DNA of 49,206 bases from Parvibaculum sp. (GCA_019635955.1 JAHBYL010000019.1:1-49206), one strand, 5' to 3'. Shown: positions 8,645 through 17,845, counted from the stretch's first letter. The notes: generated by a model from the sequence alone, not told the origin. Numbers and translations: made by a program.

Positions 8645-9429
8645 CTTGCGATGCGCCGCGTTTTTCCGGCGCTGTCGCGCAGGTGGACGGTATAAGTCAG
8701 GCGGCCGTTGGTTTCGACCCGCGTGATCGTCGCATCGACGGGGAACTCGGTTCCGTCCCGGCGCAGGCCGGTGACGGGACCGCGCTCGCTCATCCAGCGC
8801 GAGGCCGTGCGGCCCTTGCCAAATTCATCGACCTGCCTTGAATGCGCTGACCGGAAGCGTTCCGGTAGCAGCATGCTGAGCGGCTTTCCAAGAACTTCGT
8901 CCGCGCGGTAGCCGAACATCTGCTCCGCCTTGATGTTGAAGAAACTGATATTGTGCTCCGCATCGACCGAGACGATGCCGTCTTCCGCCACCATGAGAAT
9001 GCGCGAGAAGAGAAGGTTCTTCTCCTTGAAGGCGATCTGCTCCTGCCGCCTTGCCGTATTGTCGCGGAAGGTGATGAGAAAGCGCCGCGCGCCATCGAGG
9101 TTTGCCTCGACAACGCGCACATCGGCGGGAAATTCTGTGCCGTCGTTCCGCCGGGCAATGAGGCCGAGATAGCGCGATTGTTCATGCTCGGGCTCGGCTG
9201 CCCAGCGCGTGAGCCATTTCACGGGATCGGCGCGCTGACCCGGCTGTTGCGGTACAAGCATTGTGATGTTCTGCCCCAGAACATCGCTGCTGGCATAGCC
9301 AAGCAGCCGCTCCGAAGCGGGATTGAAATAGGTAATCTCGCCTTCCTGTGTGGAGACGATGATCGCCTCGGGAATGCCTTCCACCAGCGCCCGGTAAAAG
9401 CCGGCGGCCGCGCTATCGTCATTACTCAT
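8641..9429 (-). CDS. Protein with two PAS domains and no output domain
   Basis: This 262-residue protein has two PAS S-box domains: residues about 8-125 (NPASERLLGYASSDVLGQ) and about 135-255 (NIKAEQMFGYRADEVLGKP). Each ends in a PAC-like strand with an RxDGTEFP motif, as in FixL or NifL sensors. No histidine kinase, GGDEF or DNA-binding domain follows, so it must signal through a partner. The ATG follows GGAAGC. The ligand is not evident. It converges on the MDR reductase with a 4-base overlap and lies downstream of the diiron gene, separated from it by a terminator. Confidence 0.85.
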   Translation of the reverse strand: MSNDDSAAAGFYRALVEGIPEAIIVSTQEGEITYFNPASERLLGYASSDVLGQNITMLVPQQPGQRADPVKWLTRWAAEPEHEQSRYLGLIARRNDGTEFPADVRVVEANLDGARRFLITFRDNTARRQEQIAFKEKNLLFSRILMVAEDGIVSVDAEHNISFFNIKAEQMFGYRADEVLGKPLSMLLPERFRSAHSRQVDEFGKGRTASRWMSERGPVTGLRRDGTEFPVDATITRVETNGRLTYTVHLRDSAGKTRRIAS

Positions 9430-9458
9430 GGTTCTGCTTCCGCCTTGCCGTTAAAGGA

Positions 9459-9483
9459 CCCCGGCGGCGCTCTGGCCGCCGGG
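9459..9483 (-). terminator. Terminator of the ferredoxin-diiron operon
   Basis: A 9-bp GC-only stem (GCCGCCGGG paired with CCCGGCGGC) with a 6-base loop lies 13 bases past the diiron gene stop. On the minus strand it is followed by TCCTTTAA, a short U-rich tail. It separates this operon from the PAS gene on the same strand. Confidence 0.6.
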
Positions 9484-9496
9484 TTCATTATTCATC

Positions 9497-10591
9497 TCAG
9501 GCGGTGCTGCCGGTCGGATGACCGCCTTCCATCGCCTGCAGCACCCGCACATCGTCGAAAATCGGGATGCCGGCTTCTTCATACTTTTTGCGCGCCGTCG
9601 GCGTCAGCAGACCGACACGGGCGAGGGCAGGCATCATCAGGTCTTTCAGCGCATGCACCTGACCGGGCGGCAGGCTTTGCGCGATGCCTTCATCAGCCGC
9701 TTGCTGCAAACCCTTGAAGAAATCGTCCGCATCGATGCCACTATTCTCCAGAACCTGCATGAAACCCGGATCGACGCGATTCGCGATCGTGCCGGCGGTC
9801 TGGGCCTTGACGAGAATATTGACCGCCTGGAATGCGAACTCCGCCAACTCTTCGAGATCGTCTGGATGCATCGTCTTGAAGACCGGCCCGAGAAACGCAT
9901 GACCGAAAGACACATGGCGGCTTTCGTCGCGCATTACATTGAAGGTGAGTTGCTTGAGCAGAGGGCAAGTGGTGGTCCGGTACATGTTGTTGAATGCGCC
10001 GAGCGCCAAGCCCTCGACGATCATGTTCATGCCGATCATCACCTTTTCATAACGGTCGGACTGAAGCGTGACATCAATGAGCTGCTTCAGCCAGGGCGAC
10101 ATCGGATAGACGAGGGCGATCTTGTCGCAATATTTCGAATAGACCTCGACATGCCGCGCTTCGTCCATCGTCTGCGTGGCGGCGTAGAGCTTGGCGCCTT
10201 CATCCGGCACCGAATGCGTGACGCAGGCCGCCGTCATCAGCGCGCCCTGCTCGCCATGCAGGAACTGCGAGAGAAGCTGCGCCGTTGAATGCGCGGTGAA
10301 GGTTTCCTGCTGCGATTTCGACAGCTTCTTGAAGAAGGGCATCTTGTGGTAGATGTCGCTGTCATTGGCGATCAGCGGGCGCGAGGGATCGACTTCCGTA
10401 TCCCAAGGAAGCAGGTCGTCGGAATCCCACTGGTTCTGCTTGGCGCGCTTGTAGAGGTCTTCGACCTTGTCTTCCGAGAAGATGTAGTTGAACGTCCAGG
10501 CGATATCCATCGGGTTGCGGTAGATGTCGTCCGGCGTCATCGTCACTTTCCAGTCGCCTTTCGTGACGGTCTTGGCTGTGGTCGCGCTCAT
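9497..10591 (-). CDS. Diiron ferritin-like protein, probable oxygenase
   Basis: This 364-residue helical protein has a complete carboxylate-bridged diiron signature: Glu114 (HGEQG), Glu144 and His147 (DEARH), Glu193 (IVEGL), and Glu223 and His226 (DESRH). The two halves show the same spacing (30 residues from the lone Glu to the ExxH), as in ribonucleotide reductase R2 and AurF-like oxygenases. The ATG at 10591 follows a textbook AGGAGGAAACC site; the longer open frame upstream runs into the ferredoxin and is discarded. A 2Fe-2S ferredoxin is encoded 55 bases upstream in the same operon and is the obvious electron donor. The substrate is unknown; hydroxylation or N-oxygenation of a hydrophobic compound is an inference. 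Confidence 0.85.
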   Translation of the reverse strand: MSATTAKTVTKGDWKVTMTPDDIYRNPMDIAWTFNYIFSEDKVEDLYKRAKQNQWDSDDLLPWDTEVDPSRPLIANDSDIYHKMPFFKKLSKSQQETFTAHSTAQLLSQFLHGEQGALMTAACVTHSVPDEGAKLYAATQTMDEARHVEVYSKYCDKIALVYPMSPWLKQLIDVTLQSDRYEKVMIGMNMIVEGLALGAFNNMYRTTTCPLLKQLTFNVMRDESRHVSFGHAFLGPVFKTMHPDDLEELAEFAFQAVNILVKAQTAGTIANRVDPGFMQVLENSGIDADDFFKGLQQAADEGIAQSLPPGQVHALKDLMMPALARVGLLTPTARKKYEEAGIPIFDDVRVLQAMEGGHPTGSTA

Positions 10592-10646
10592 GGTTTCCTC
10601 CTGAGTTGGCCGTGTATCCGAGATGCGGCGGCCTGGTTTCGTTTCC

Positions 10647-10967
10647 TCAGTACTGACGGGCGGGCGCCCGGACGACGAGACCGTCGAGCGAGGAGTCCAC
10701 CTTGATCTGGCAAGAGAGCCGGCTGTTCGGCTGTACATCGAAAGCGAAATCGAGCATGTCGCCTTCCAGCTCATCCATCGGCGGCAGCCGGTCGAGCCAG
10801 CTGCTCTCGACATAGACATGGCAGGTGGCGCAGGCGCAGGCCCCGCCACAGTCGCCTTCGATTCCGGGAATTGTGTAGCGCACGGCCCCCTCCATCACGG
10901 AGAGCCCGTCTGCCACATCGACTGTGTGTTCGGTGCCGTTGAACTCGATATAGGTGATCCTGGTCAT
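10647..10967 (-). CDS. 2Fe-2S ferredoxin (adrenodoxin type)
   Basis: This 106-residue electron carrier has the cysteine pattern Cys40-x5-Cys46-x2-Cys49-x36-Cys86, typical of adrenodoxin/putidaredoxin-type ferredoxins, plus an extra Cys44. Such proteins usually feed P450s or other oxygenases and need a separate flavin reductase, which is not in this window. The ATG at 10967 is preferred over a GTG five codons upstream because a GGGG ribosome site fits it. It is the first gene of the two-gene operon with the diiron protein. Confidence 0.9.
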   Translation of the reverse strand: MTRITYIEFNGTEHTVDVADGLSVMEGAVRYTIPGIEGDCGGACACATCHVYVESSWLDRLPPMDELEGDMLDFAFDVQPNSRLSCQIKVDSSLDGLVVRAPARQY

Positions 10968-11026
10968 ACGAGACCCCGCCACTCTTTTTGCTTGCCCGGT
11001 TGGCTCCGGGCTATGTCCACAAAAAA

Positions 11027-11099
11027 ATTGTACCTATATGAGTGCCCGGCACCCCGTGGCAGATTGTCCGGTTGGGCTCACCCGCTGCGGCAGATTGTC
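11027..11099 (-). promoter_or_regulatory. Candidate activator-dependent promoter of the ferredoxin-diiron operon
   Basis: In the 358-base gap 10968-11325, the 11-base word GGCAGATTGTC occurs twice (11058-11068 and 11089-11099), 31 bases apart, or three helix turns. On the minus strand a -10 like TACAAT lies at 11032-11027, and the matching -35 position (11055-11050, GGGGTG) is poor and abuts the first repeat, the layout of an activator-dependent promoter. The start would be near 11020, about 50 bases before the ferredoxin. An 11-base palindrome CGGACAGTCCG lies at 11146-11156; nothing else recognisable fills the gap up to 11325. Confidence 0.45.
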
Positions 11100-11325
11100 T
11101 GCTGCAATGCGCAAAAAGCTTGCTGCTCTGCGGAAAAATTGGTCCCGGACAGTCCGTCCGTAAGCGGAAAGAGCCATGCCTGGCAGCCCGTGAATTCCCC
11201 TTGGGGACCGGCTTTATTGGGCGGGAACCGTGGCAAATCCGCCGCTCCCCGGCACGGCGATTTGTTGTAGACTTATATCGCTGTGTAGTGTCGGGCGCGG
11301 TAGCGCCTTCTGCGGGAAGTGCCGG

Positions 11326-11679
11326 ATGAGCGAAGGAAAACACATAACGACTCTTGTTCTGGCTCTGGCCTTGACCCTGCCGCTTTCGGGCGAGGTGCGG
11401 GCGCAAGATGTCCAGGCCGAAGAGACGGGCGAAGTGCCCTCTTCCGGCGATATCCAGTACGAGACCTCGGACCCTGTCGGCACGCCGCCCGTCAATTACC
11501 GCTCGGGCTATGACGATGAATATTCCTCGCCCGAAACGCGCGATGCGGAAATGTATGCCGAGGAATATGAGCGCCGGAAGCAGCAGGAGCTGATCAAGGA
11601 GCGCGAGCAGCTCGACCGCATCAACAATTTCTCCTCCGGCGCCGTTACGACCGAAGGCGTGATGGGTGGCCGCCGCTGA
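11326..11679 (+). CDS. Small secreted protein of unknown function
   Basis: This 117-residue protein has an N-terminal signal peptide (TLVLALALTLPLSGEVRA with an Ala-type cleavage site near residue 27). An acidic, Ser/Thr/Tyr-rich stretch follows, then a charged helix (YERRKQQELIKEREQLDRI) that could form a short coiled coil. The ATG at 11326 has GCGGGAAG upstream; earlier codons in frame look non-coding. It is probably periplasmic. It converges on tamB with a 6-base gap. No family is recognised. Confidence 0.7.
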   Translation: MSEGKHITTLVLALALTLPLSGEVRAQDVQAEETGEVPSSGDIQYETSDPVGTPPVNYRSGYDDEYSSPETRDAEMYAEEYERRKQQELIKEREQLDRINNFSSGAVTTEGVMGGRR

Positions 11680-11685
11680 CGGAGC

Positions 11686-14600
11686 CTAGTAGTCCCATTT
11701 CCAGTTGACGCCGACATTGCTCGACGCGTCGTTGCCGATTTTCGTTTCGACGCTGATATTGGACGTGACGTCGATCTCGACCTTGACGCTTGAATCGCTC
11801 GCCAGCGCGCCCTGTTCCACACCGACATAGAAGCCTTCGCGAAGATACCTGCCCGCAGAAACGGTGGTGCCGCCGGATGCGCCCTGGTCGACGCGCAGCA
11901 CATCGAGGCCGAGCGAATCCTGTATCTGGCTGAGAATCCCGAAGCCGCCAATACCCCCGCCCGAAAGCTCGGCTGCCGTATTGGCGAGTTGCGCCGCCTC
12001 GAAGGCGGTGAGTTCGCCTGTGCCTCTCTCGAAGAGAATGCGGGAGATGATTTCGTCGCGAGGCAGGGAGGGGGAGGAGTCGAGTTCGATCGAGGGTGAG
12101 GAGCCGCGCCCGCTGATGGCGACCGTTGCAGAGAAATCGCTTCGCGCATAATCGAGCGCAACGTCCAGCCTCGGATCGATCGGCCTCTCCCCGGCAAAGA
12201 TCCCGCGGCCGCGCGAAAGGGTGAAGGTCTTGCCTGCAAAGTCGAGCGTGCCGCGTTCGGCGGTCAGCGTGCCGCGGACGACAGGGTCTTCGGCAAGCCC
12301 GGTGACGTGCACGGAACCTGTCCAGAGCGAGTCGACCCCGCGACCCGCCACGCGAGCCGGTGGATTGCCGATGCGAAGCGTTACGTCCAGTTCGAGCGGC
12401 AGCGGCCTGGCATCCTCGGCCAGATCGGCCGCATCGGCTTCTTCCGCGCCCTGCACGATGATGACATCGATGGTCGAAACACCGCCGGGCAGCCGCTGCG
12501 GAATGAGATAGCGCGCTTCAGTGGTGACGAGCGTGCCCTCGAGTTTCAGCGGCGCCTCGAGGTTCGGGGGCAGCGAAGGTCCAGTGAGCGAAAGGTCGCC
12601 TTCGACGCCGAGAACGAGATCGCGGCGGCTCACCATCCGCATATTGTCAAAGCGCGCGCGGATTGAGACCGCGGGGTTTGCGCCGGCCGCAAGCGACAGC
12701 GTGCCTTCGGCGTCGACCCTGCCGTTTGCATGGTCGCGGGCGTTCATAGAGAAGGAGAGCAGTTCGCTCCTCTGCCCTTCGATATTGATGGCAAGATCGC
12801 GCATCAGCGTGCCGGTCTCGTAATTCTCGAACGTGCCGTTGGCGAGTCTCGCATGGCCGGAGACCTGCGGTGAGGAAATATCGCCATCCGTAGTCAGCGC
12901 GATTTCGGCATCGCCCGTGAGCCTCTGCCCCGGAAGATCGGTAAGGGCCATCAGCGATGCCATCGGTCCCTTCCATGTGAGCAAGGCCTCGATCGGCCCG
13001 CGCTCCGGCAGGACGGGGAATGCGCCGGCGGGATCGCGAATGAGCGGCAGCGAGGCAGTGAGCCGGAAAGGCGTTTCGGAAACACCCAGCGCCTCCGCGG
13101 TGAGCGACAGGCGGCGGCCGGCCCATTCGGCGTCAAGCGTGGCGTCGAATGCGGGGCGTATATCGAGCCCGGCTTCCGCAAGCACCGCCTTGTCGAAGCG
13201 GAGGCGCACCTCGCCGGCCTCACGGTTCGTGTCGAGTTCAAGCGTGCCGGAGCCCGTGCCGCCAATGACCGCGAAAGGAAGGAAGGGCGACACGAGTTCA
13301 AGCGGCAGGCGCTCCAGGGCAAGGCTCGCCTGCGCGCTGCGGGGGCGCATGGCGAAGCTGCCGCCAAGCGACCCTTCGCCCTCCGGTCCCGTGAACCGCA
13401 TGTCGAGCGCGCGGAGGCGGGTGATACCGTCGCGAAGCTCCATTTCGAGCGGCGAACCGAGTTCAGCGCTCGCTCCGCCGACAACGGCGTCGAGGCGCGA
13501 AAGCATCACCAGCGAAGGGGTCACCCTGCCTTCAATAGCGAATGAAAGAGCCTCGGCATTGATCGTAAGCCGCTCGCCCTCTATCGCGGCGGAGATGGCG
13601 ATGTCGTCGAGCGGTCCCCTCGCCAGAACCTCGACTTTCGTGAAACGCGAATTGCCGGACGCACCGCTCTCCGCCTCAAACCGCGCGTCGACGGAGCCTG
13701 TTCCCGTGAGATCGGCAAGCTGCGCCTCGAGCGTCACATGGTCGAGCGTGGCAGGCTCGGTGATCTCGATGTCGATCCGCCGCGATGCGAGGGTAAGGCT
13801 CGCGTCCTGACGGCCTTCATTGTCGGCGAGCGCAAGCTCGATATCCGCGCGACCGTCGAGCGCGATCCCTGCAAGCCGCCCAAGCGGCTCAAGCGCGACG
13901 CGGCTGCCCGAGAGTCCGCCTTGGGCAATGCCCTCGGGCGAAACCGCCACTTCGCCCGCAAGCCGCGCCCCGAAAAGATTGAGGTCTATCGGATCGAAGC
14001 GCGCGCCGCCTTCATCCGGCAGTTCTATCGAGCTGCGCAGCGTCGCTGTGCCATCGGTGCCGCCGAGGCGGAAGACGAGCGGACCGCGCCCTTGCGTGAG
14101 ATCGAGGTTGAGCACGGCTTCGCGCGCATCGAAGCCGGCGAGCGAGCCGCGCGCCAGCGTGGCGTTGAGCGCGAGTGTCGGCTGCTCCAGCGTGCCTTCG
14201 ATGCGGGCGCTGGCGGAAAGAGCGCCCCGTGCCGTCTCTCCCGCGATGGCGCCAATTTCCGCCATGGCGGCCTTCGCTTCGCCCTGCATTGCACCGCTTT
14301 CGGCGAGCGTGAAATTGCCGGTGAGGTCGAGCCGAGATCCTGCACGCGCGCTGAGGCCCGTCACCACGACTGCATTGCCGCCGCCAAACCCTGCGCGCGC
14401 CGTGCCGGTGAACCCTTCGGCGAGCAGCGCGTCGAGTTCTGCATTGCCGGTTGCGACGGCGCTCGTCTCGATGGCGATGTCCATTTGACCCGTATCGCCG
14501 GAGATCGAAATGTCCTCGAAACGGAGGTTTGCCGTGCCCTGCATCGGCTGGCCAAGCAATTCGCCCACGGGACGCAAGTCGGAAATCCCGGCGCTGCCTT

Positions 14601-15867
14601 CGCCAGTCAGGACAAATGCTTCTGCGAAGCTGAGCCTGCCGGCGAAACGCGCAGTGCCTGCGCTCGTCGACAACTCCGCTTCGTCAATCTGGGCGGCATC
14701 GAAAGTGTCGTTGATGGTTCCCGCAATCCGCCAGCCCGCCCGGGCAAGAAGCGCCTCGGCCTCTGGCAACACCAGATGATGCGCCCCTGCAATATCGCCC
14801 GCGCCATCGAGCGCCCAGTCTCCGCCCGCTTGCGGCGTAGCGGTCGCATTGCCGCTGAGATCGAGTTCTCCTGCCCGGAGCGTGGCGAGGTCGACCCGGT
14901 AGGCGCCGCGGCGAAGCGGTGTCAGCCGTACCTCGGCACGGACCTCCTTCGGCGCGCCGGCAAAATCGAGTTCACGTGCGACGATATCTCCGCGCGCGGC
15001 CAGCGCTGCGTCGAGATGCGTGCCGCGGGCCAGACCGCCATGGAGGTCGAGATCGAGACCGATGGCGCGACCGCCATCGAGCGCGGCGCCGCCGGTGACA
15101 AGACCCTCGCGCATCGTGCCATTGGCCGTAAGGACGAGCCGCTCAAGCCCGTCGATGTCGAGGAGCGGCGCGGCAATTCCCGGCCGCCCGGGCTCGCCAT
15201 CCTCGATAGAGACCGAGAGACTGCCGTTCTGGCCCGCAGGCAGATAGGTGAGAGCAAGCGAGACTGCGCCGGTCACGCCATCGGTGCGCGCCGCCTCGAG
15301 CGTCAGCGAGCCGCCGCCGCGCGTGAAGGCGACGGCGCCCGCCGCGTCGAACGCGACATCCTGCCCGGCGATGTCCTCGCCAAGCTGCGTGGCGGCGAGA
15401 TGGAAACGTTCGATCTCGATATCGATTGGAAGAACGGGGAGAACGAATTCACTTTCCGTCTCTCCCTCTCCGCCCGCCGGAGCGCGCCGGACGAAGAGAC
15501 CCTCGCTCGCAAGCCGCTCCACAAGCGCGCGGCCGCGCCAGAGTTCAAGCGGCTGCCAGTCGAGTTCAAGCCGCGCAAGCGCCAGCCATTCGCCTTCCGC
15601 ATCGTGGAGACGCAACTCTTCGAGAACGAGATGCCGCGGCCAGCTGCCGCCGATATCGCCGATCTCGACGCGCATATCCTCGCTCTCGACAAGCCGCACC
15701 GCCTGATCGAGCAGCGCATGACGCAACGGGGCGACGTTGAGAGCGCCGATGATGAGAACGATGACCGCGAGAAAGAGGCCGGACAAGGCGAACACGAGCG
15801 CGAGCAGTCCCCCGCTGATCCGCCTGAACGCGCCCATCTGGCGCAGATATGTCTGGTCCGCCGCCAT
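11686..15867 (-). CDS. tamB: Translocation and assembly module subunit TamB
   Basis: This 1393-residue AsmA-like protein spans the periplasm and works with TamA in outer-membrane protein insertion and, in current models, phospholipid transport. It has one N-terminal membrane helix (about residues 15-45), more than a thousand residues of repeating beta strands forming the groove, and a conserved C-terminal DUF490/TamB region with DVTSNISVETKIGND and the final NWKWDY. The length is normal for the family. The start ATG shares one base with the tamA stop (TGATG), so the two are translationally coupled. Antisense open frames across the gene are composition artefacts. Confidence 0.93.
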   Translation of the reverse strand: MAADQTYLRQMGAFRRISGGLLALVFALSGLFLAVIVLIIGALNVAPLRHALLDQAVRLVESEDMRVEIGDIGGSWPRHLVLEELRLHDAEGEWLALARLELDWQPLELWRGRALVERLASEGLFVRRAPAGGEGETESEFVLPVLPIDIEIERFHLAATQLGEDIAGQDVAFDAAGAVAFTRGGGSLTLEAARTDGVTGAVSLALTYLPAGQNGSLSVSIEDGEPGRPGIAAPLLDIDGLERLVLTANGTMREGLVTGGAALDGGRAIGLDLDLHGGLARGTHLDAALAARGDIVARELDFAGAPKEVRAEVRLTPLRRGAYRVDLATLRAGELDLSGNATATPQAGGDWALDGAGDIAGAHHLVLPEAEALLARAGWRIAGTINDTFDAAQIDEAELSTSAGTARFAGRLSFAEAFVLTGEGSAGISDLRPVGELLGQPMQGTANLRFEDISISGDTGQMDIAIETSAVATGNAELDALLAEGFTGTARAGFGGGNAVVVTGLSARAGSRLDLTGNFTLAESGAMQGEAKAAMAEIGAIAGETARGALSASARIEGTLEQPTLALNATLARGSLAGFDAREAVLNLDLTQGRGPLVFRLGGTDGTATLRSSIELPDEGGARFDPIDLNLFGARLAGEVAVSPEGIAQGGLSGSRVALEPLGRLAGIALDGRADIELALADNEGRQDASLTLASRRIDIEITEPATLDHVTLEAQLADLTGTGSVDARFEAESGASGNSRFTKVEVLARGPLDDIAISAAIEGERLTINAEALSFAIEGRVTPSLVMLSRLDAVVGGASAELGSPLEMELRDGITRLRALDMRFTGPEGEGSLGGSFAMRPRSAQASLALERLPLELVSPFLPFAVIGGTGSGTLELDTNREAGEVRLRFDKAVLAEAGLDIRPAFDATLDAEWAGRRLSLTAEALGVSETPFRLTASLPLIRDPAGAFPVLPERGPIEALLTWKGPMASLMALTDLPGQRLTGDAEIALTTDGDISSPQVSGHARLANGTFENYETGTLMRDLAINIEGQRSELLSFSMNARDHANGRVDAEGTLSLAAGANPAVSIRARFDNMRMVSRRDLVLGVEGDLSLTGPSLPPNLEAPLKLEGTLVTTEARYLIPQRLPGGVSTIDVIIVQGAEEADAADLAEDARPLPLELDVTLRIGNPPARVAGRGVDSLWTGSVHVTGLAEDPVVRGTLTAERGTLDFAGKTFTLSRGRGIFAGERPIDPRLDVALDYARSDFSATVAISGRGSSPSIELDSSPSLPRDEIISRILFERGTGELTAFEAAQLANTAAELSGGGIGGFGILSQIQDSLGLDVLRVDQGASGGTTVSAGRYLREGFYVGVEQGALASDSSVKVEIDVTSNISVETKIGNDASSNVGVNWKWDY

Positions 15868-17720
15868 CAGAAGGCCTGCCCCAGCGAGACATAGATCTGG
15901 AATGCGTCGTCGACGCCGCTGCGCTTGTTCAGAGGCACCGCCACATCGAAGCGGAGCGGGCCGATCGGCGTGTAGTACCGGATGCCGAGGCCCGCGCCCC
16001 AGAGCAGCGGATCGTCGAGCGAGGGCTCGAGGCTCGAAAAGGCCTGTCCGCCGTCGATAAAGGCGACGCCGCCGACCGTTTCGGTAAAGCGGTAGCGGGC
16101 CTCTGCGCTCGCCTCCAGCACCGAACGCCCACCGACGGGATCACCCCGCGCATCGAGCGGCCCCGCCATCTGGTAGCCATAGCCGCGCACCGAGCCGCCG
16201 CCGCCCGCATAGAAGCGCGTCGATCCCGGCACGTCCGTCGTGTCGTCCGTCGCAATGAGGCCGTAGCGCCCGCGCAGCGCCAGCACGAGCTCGTCGCTGA
16301 ACGAAAGATAGGTCGAAGCGGATGCTTCAAGCTTGGTGAAGGTCGTCGCGCGCTGATCGCTCGTGCCGAAATAGGGCGTGCCCATCAGCGCGGCGCGTAG
16401 CCCTTCGGTGGGGTCGAGCACATCGTCCGTATTGTCGTAGCGCGCCATCGCGGGGATGCCGATGAGTTGATAGGTGATGCGGCCGTTGATGTCTTCCGTC
16501 TCGGTGATCTGGAAGGTCGCGCCCAGCGAGCCCGTCCACCAGCGGCTCAGCCGCCGCTCCAGCGAGGCGCCCGTCTTGATGCGGTTCTCGGTATAGGCGT
16601 CGTTCTCTTCATGCACGATTTCGGCGCTGGCGAGCAGGCTCTGGTCGGCGCGCAGGAAATTCGGCTTGCGGAAGTCTGCCGTCGCCGCCTGCTCGATCTG
16701 TGCGATGGAGAGACCGAGAGTAAGCCGCTCCGCCCGTCCGAAGAGATTGCGGTGCTCCCAGCTTCCCTGCACGCCGGCGCCTTCGCTCGTCGACCATTTG
16801 GCGCCGAGGCGCACCGTGCGCGGCGCGCGCTCGGTGAGCTCGACGATCTGCGGCAGAGCCTCGCCCTCCGCCTCGCCCGAGGTGACGGCCGTGCTTGCGA
16901 AAAGCCCCGTGCCGCGCAACACCTCAACCGTGCGGTCGACCTCGCTCCGGTCATAGACTGCGCCTTCGCGCATGGTGGTGAGCTCGCGCACATAATTCGT
17001 GTCTGTGCGCCCCTCGGGATTGCTGATCCGCGTTTCGCCGAACACGAAGCGCGGCCCGGCCGTCATGAAGAGCGTGACGCGCCCTTCATGCGAGGAAATG
17101 TCGATGACGACGCGGCGCCGGTCGAGCACCGCTTGCGGGTAGCCATTGTTGTGAAGTGCGGCAAGTGCTTTCTGGGTGAGGTCGATGACGCGATCCGCCG
17201 TCGCCGCGCGGTTCGGCTGAAGGCCGAGTTCGGCGCCGCCGGCCGGCCGGCCATCGCCGCCGCCCGGATGGTCGCTATAGGCGATGTCGAAGCGGCCGAT
17301 CATCGTGCGCGTGCCAAGCGCCACGAAATACACCACCTCGAAGGCGCCGCCCTGCGCCTGCCGCACAGAGCTCGACACGCGGCCATCGTAGTAGGCCTCG
17401 GATTTCAGCACTTCCTCGAGGCGTTTCTCGTCTTCCTGCGCGCGGCGGCGAAGCTGGGCGAGCGTCGCGGGCGGCGGCGGCCCGTCTTCTACGTCCGGCT
17501 GCAGTTCGCGCGCATCTTCCAGCAGGTCGCGCAGATAATCGGGAATGCGCCGGCCCGCAACGCGGGTGGAGAAGTCGAGCCCGTTCGCCGGCCGCTCCCA
17601 GGAAAAGCCGGTCGCGGCTGCTCCCTCCGCCTCATCCGCGCGCGCGGCGGCCGCCAGCGCAAGCACAGGCAAGGCGAGCGCGGCGATGAACGCGGCAATC
17701 CGCGGCGATGGACCTTTCAT
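15867..17720 (-). CDS. tamA: Outer-membrane assembly protein TamA (Omp85 family)
   Basis: This 617-residue protein has a signal peptide (AAFIAALALPVLALAAAARA), then POTRA-type domains (about residues 60-270, with a TAGPRFVFGETRISN segment) and a C-terminal beta barrel of the bacterial surface antigen family (about 290-617). The barrel's conserved FYAGGGGSVRGY motif and terminal GPLRFDVAVPLN...YVSLGQAF strands are present. The ATG at 17720 lies just after GGGAG and directly before the signal peptide; a second ATG 14 codons upstream is less likely. It forms a two-gene operon with tamB and is divergent from the copper ATPase. Confidence 0.93.
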   Translation of the reverse strand: MKGPSPRIAAFIAALALPVLALAAAARADEAEGAAATGFSWERPANGLDFSTRVAGRRIPDYLRDLLEDARELQPDVEDGPPPPATLAQLRRRAQEDEKRLEEVLKSEAYYDGRVSSSVRQAQGGAFEVVYFVALGTRTMIGRFDIAYSDHPGGGDGRPAGGAELGLQPNRAATADRVIDLTQKALAALHNNGYPQAVLDRRRVVIDISSHEGRVTLFMTAGPRFVFGETRISNPEGRTDTNYVRELTTMREGAVYDRSEVDRTVEVLRGTGLFASTAVTSGEAEGEALPQIVELTERAPRTVRLGAKWSTSEGAGVQGSWEHRNLFGRAERLTLGLSIAQIEQAATADFRKPNFLRADQSLLASAEIVHEENDAYTENRIKTGASLERRLSRWWTGSLGATFQITETEDINGRITYQLIGIPAMARYDNTDDVLDPTEGLRAALMGTPYFGTSDQRATTFTKLEASASTYLSFSDELVLALRGRYGLIATDDTTDVPGSTRFYAGGGGSVRGYGYQMAGPLDARGDPVGGRSVLEASAEARYRFTETVGGVAFIDGGQAFSSLEPSLDDPLLWGAGLGIRYYTPIGPLRFDVAVPLNKRSGVDDAFQIYVSLGQAF

Positions 17721-17814
17721 GCGTCTCCCGCGGTTTTCACGCGAACGGAGGGGCTTACTCATGCCCTGTTTCAAGTGCCAGCCGGGGCCCGAAGCGTCAA
17801 GCTTCCGCCCGGCC

Positions 17815-17845
17815 TTGACCTTCCAGTTGCTGGAAGCCCCATATT
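17815..17845 (+). promoter_or_regulatory. CueR/MerR-type copper-responsive promoter of copA
   Basis: A -35 TTGACC (17815-17820) and a -10 CATATT (17840-17845) are separated by 19 bases, the overlong spacer that marks MerR-family promoters. Inside lies a perfect inverted repeat, CTTCCAGTTGCTGGAAG (17820-17836), nearly identical to known CueR operators of copA genes. The ATPase ATG is 34 bases downstream of the -10. The regulator itself is not encoded in this window. Confidence 0.85.

Noticed and set aside
13738-15894. 718-codon plus-strand open frame across tamB
   Set aside because: It is antisense to a well-supported gene, its translation is Arg/Ala/Glu-rich with no motif, and long antisense frames are expected at this GC content.
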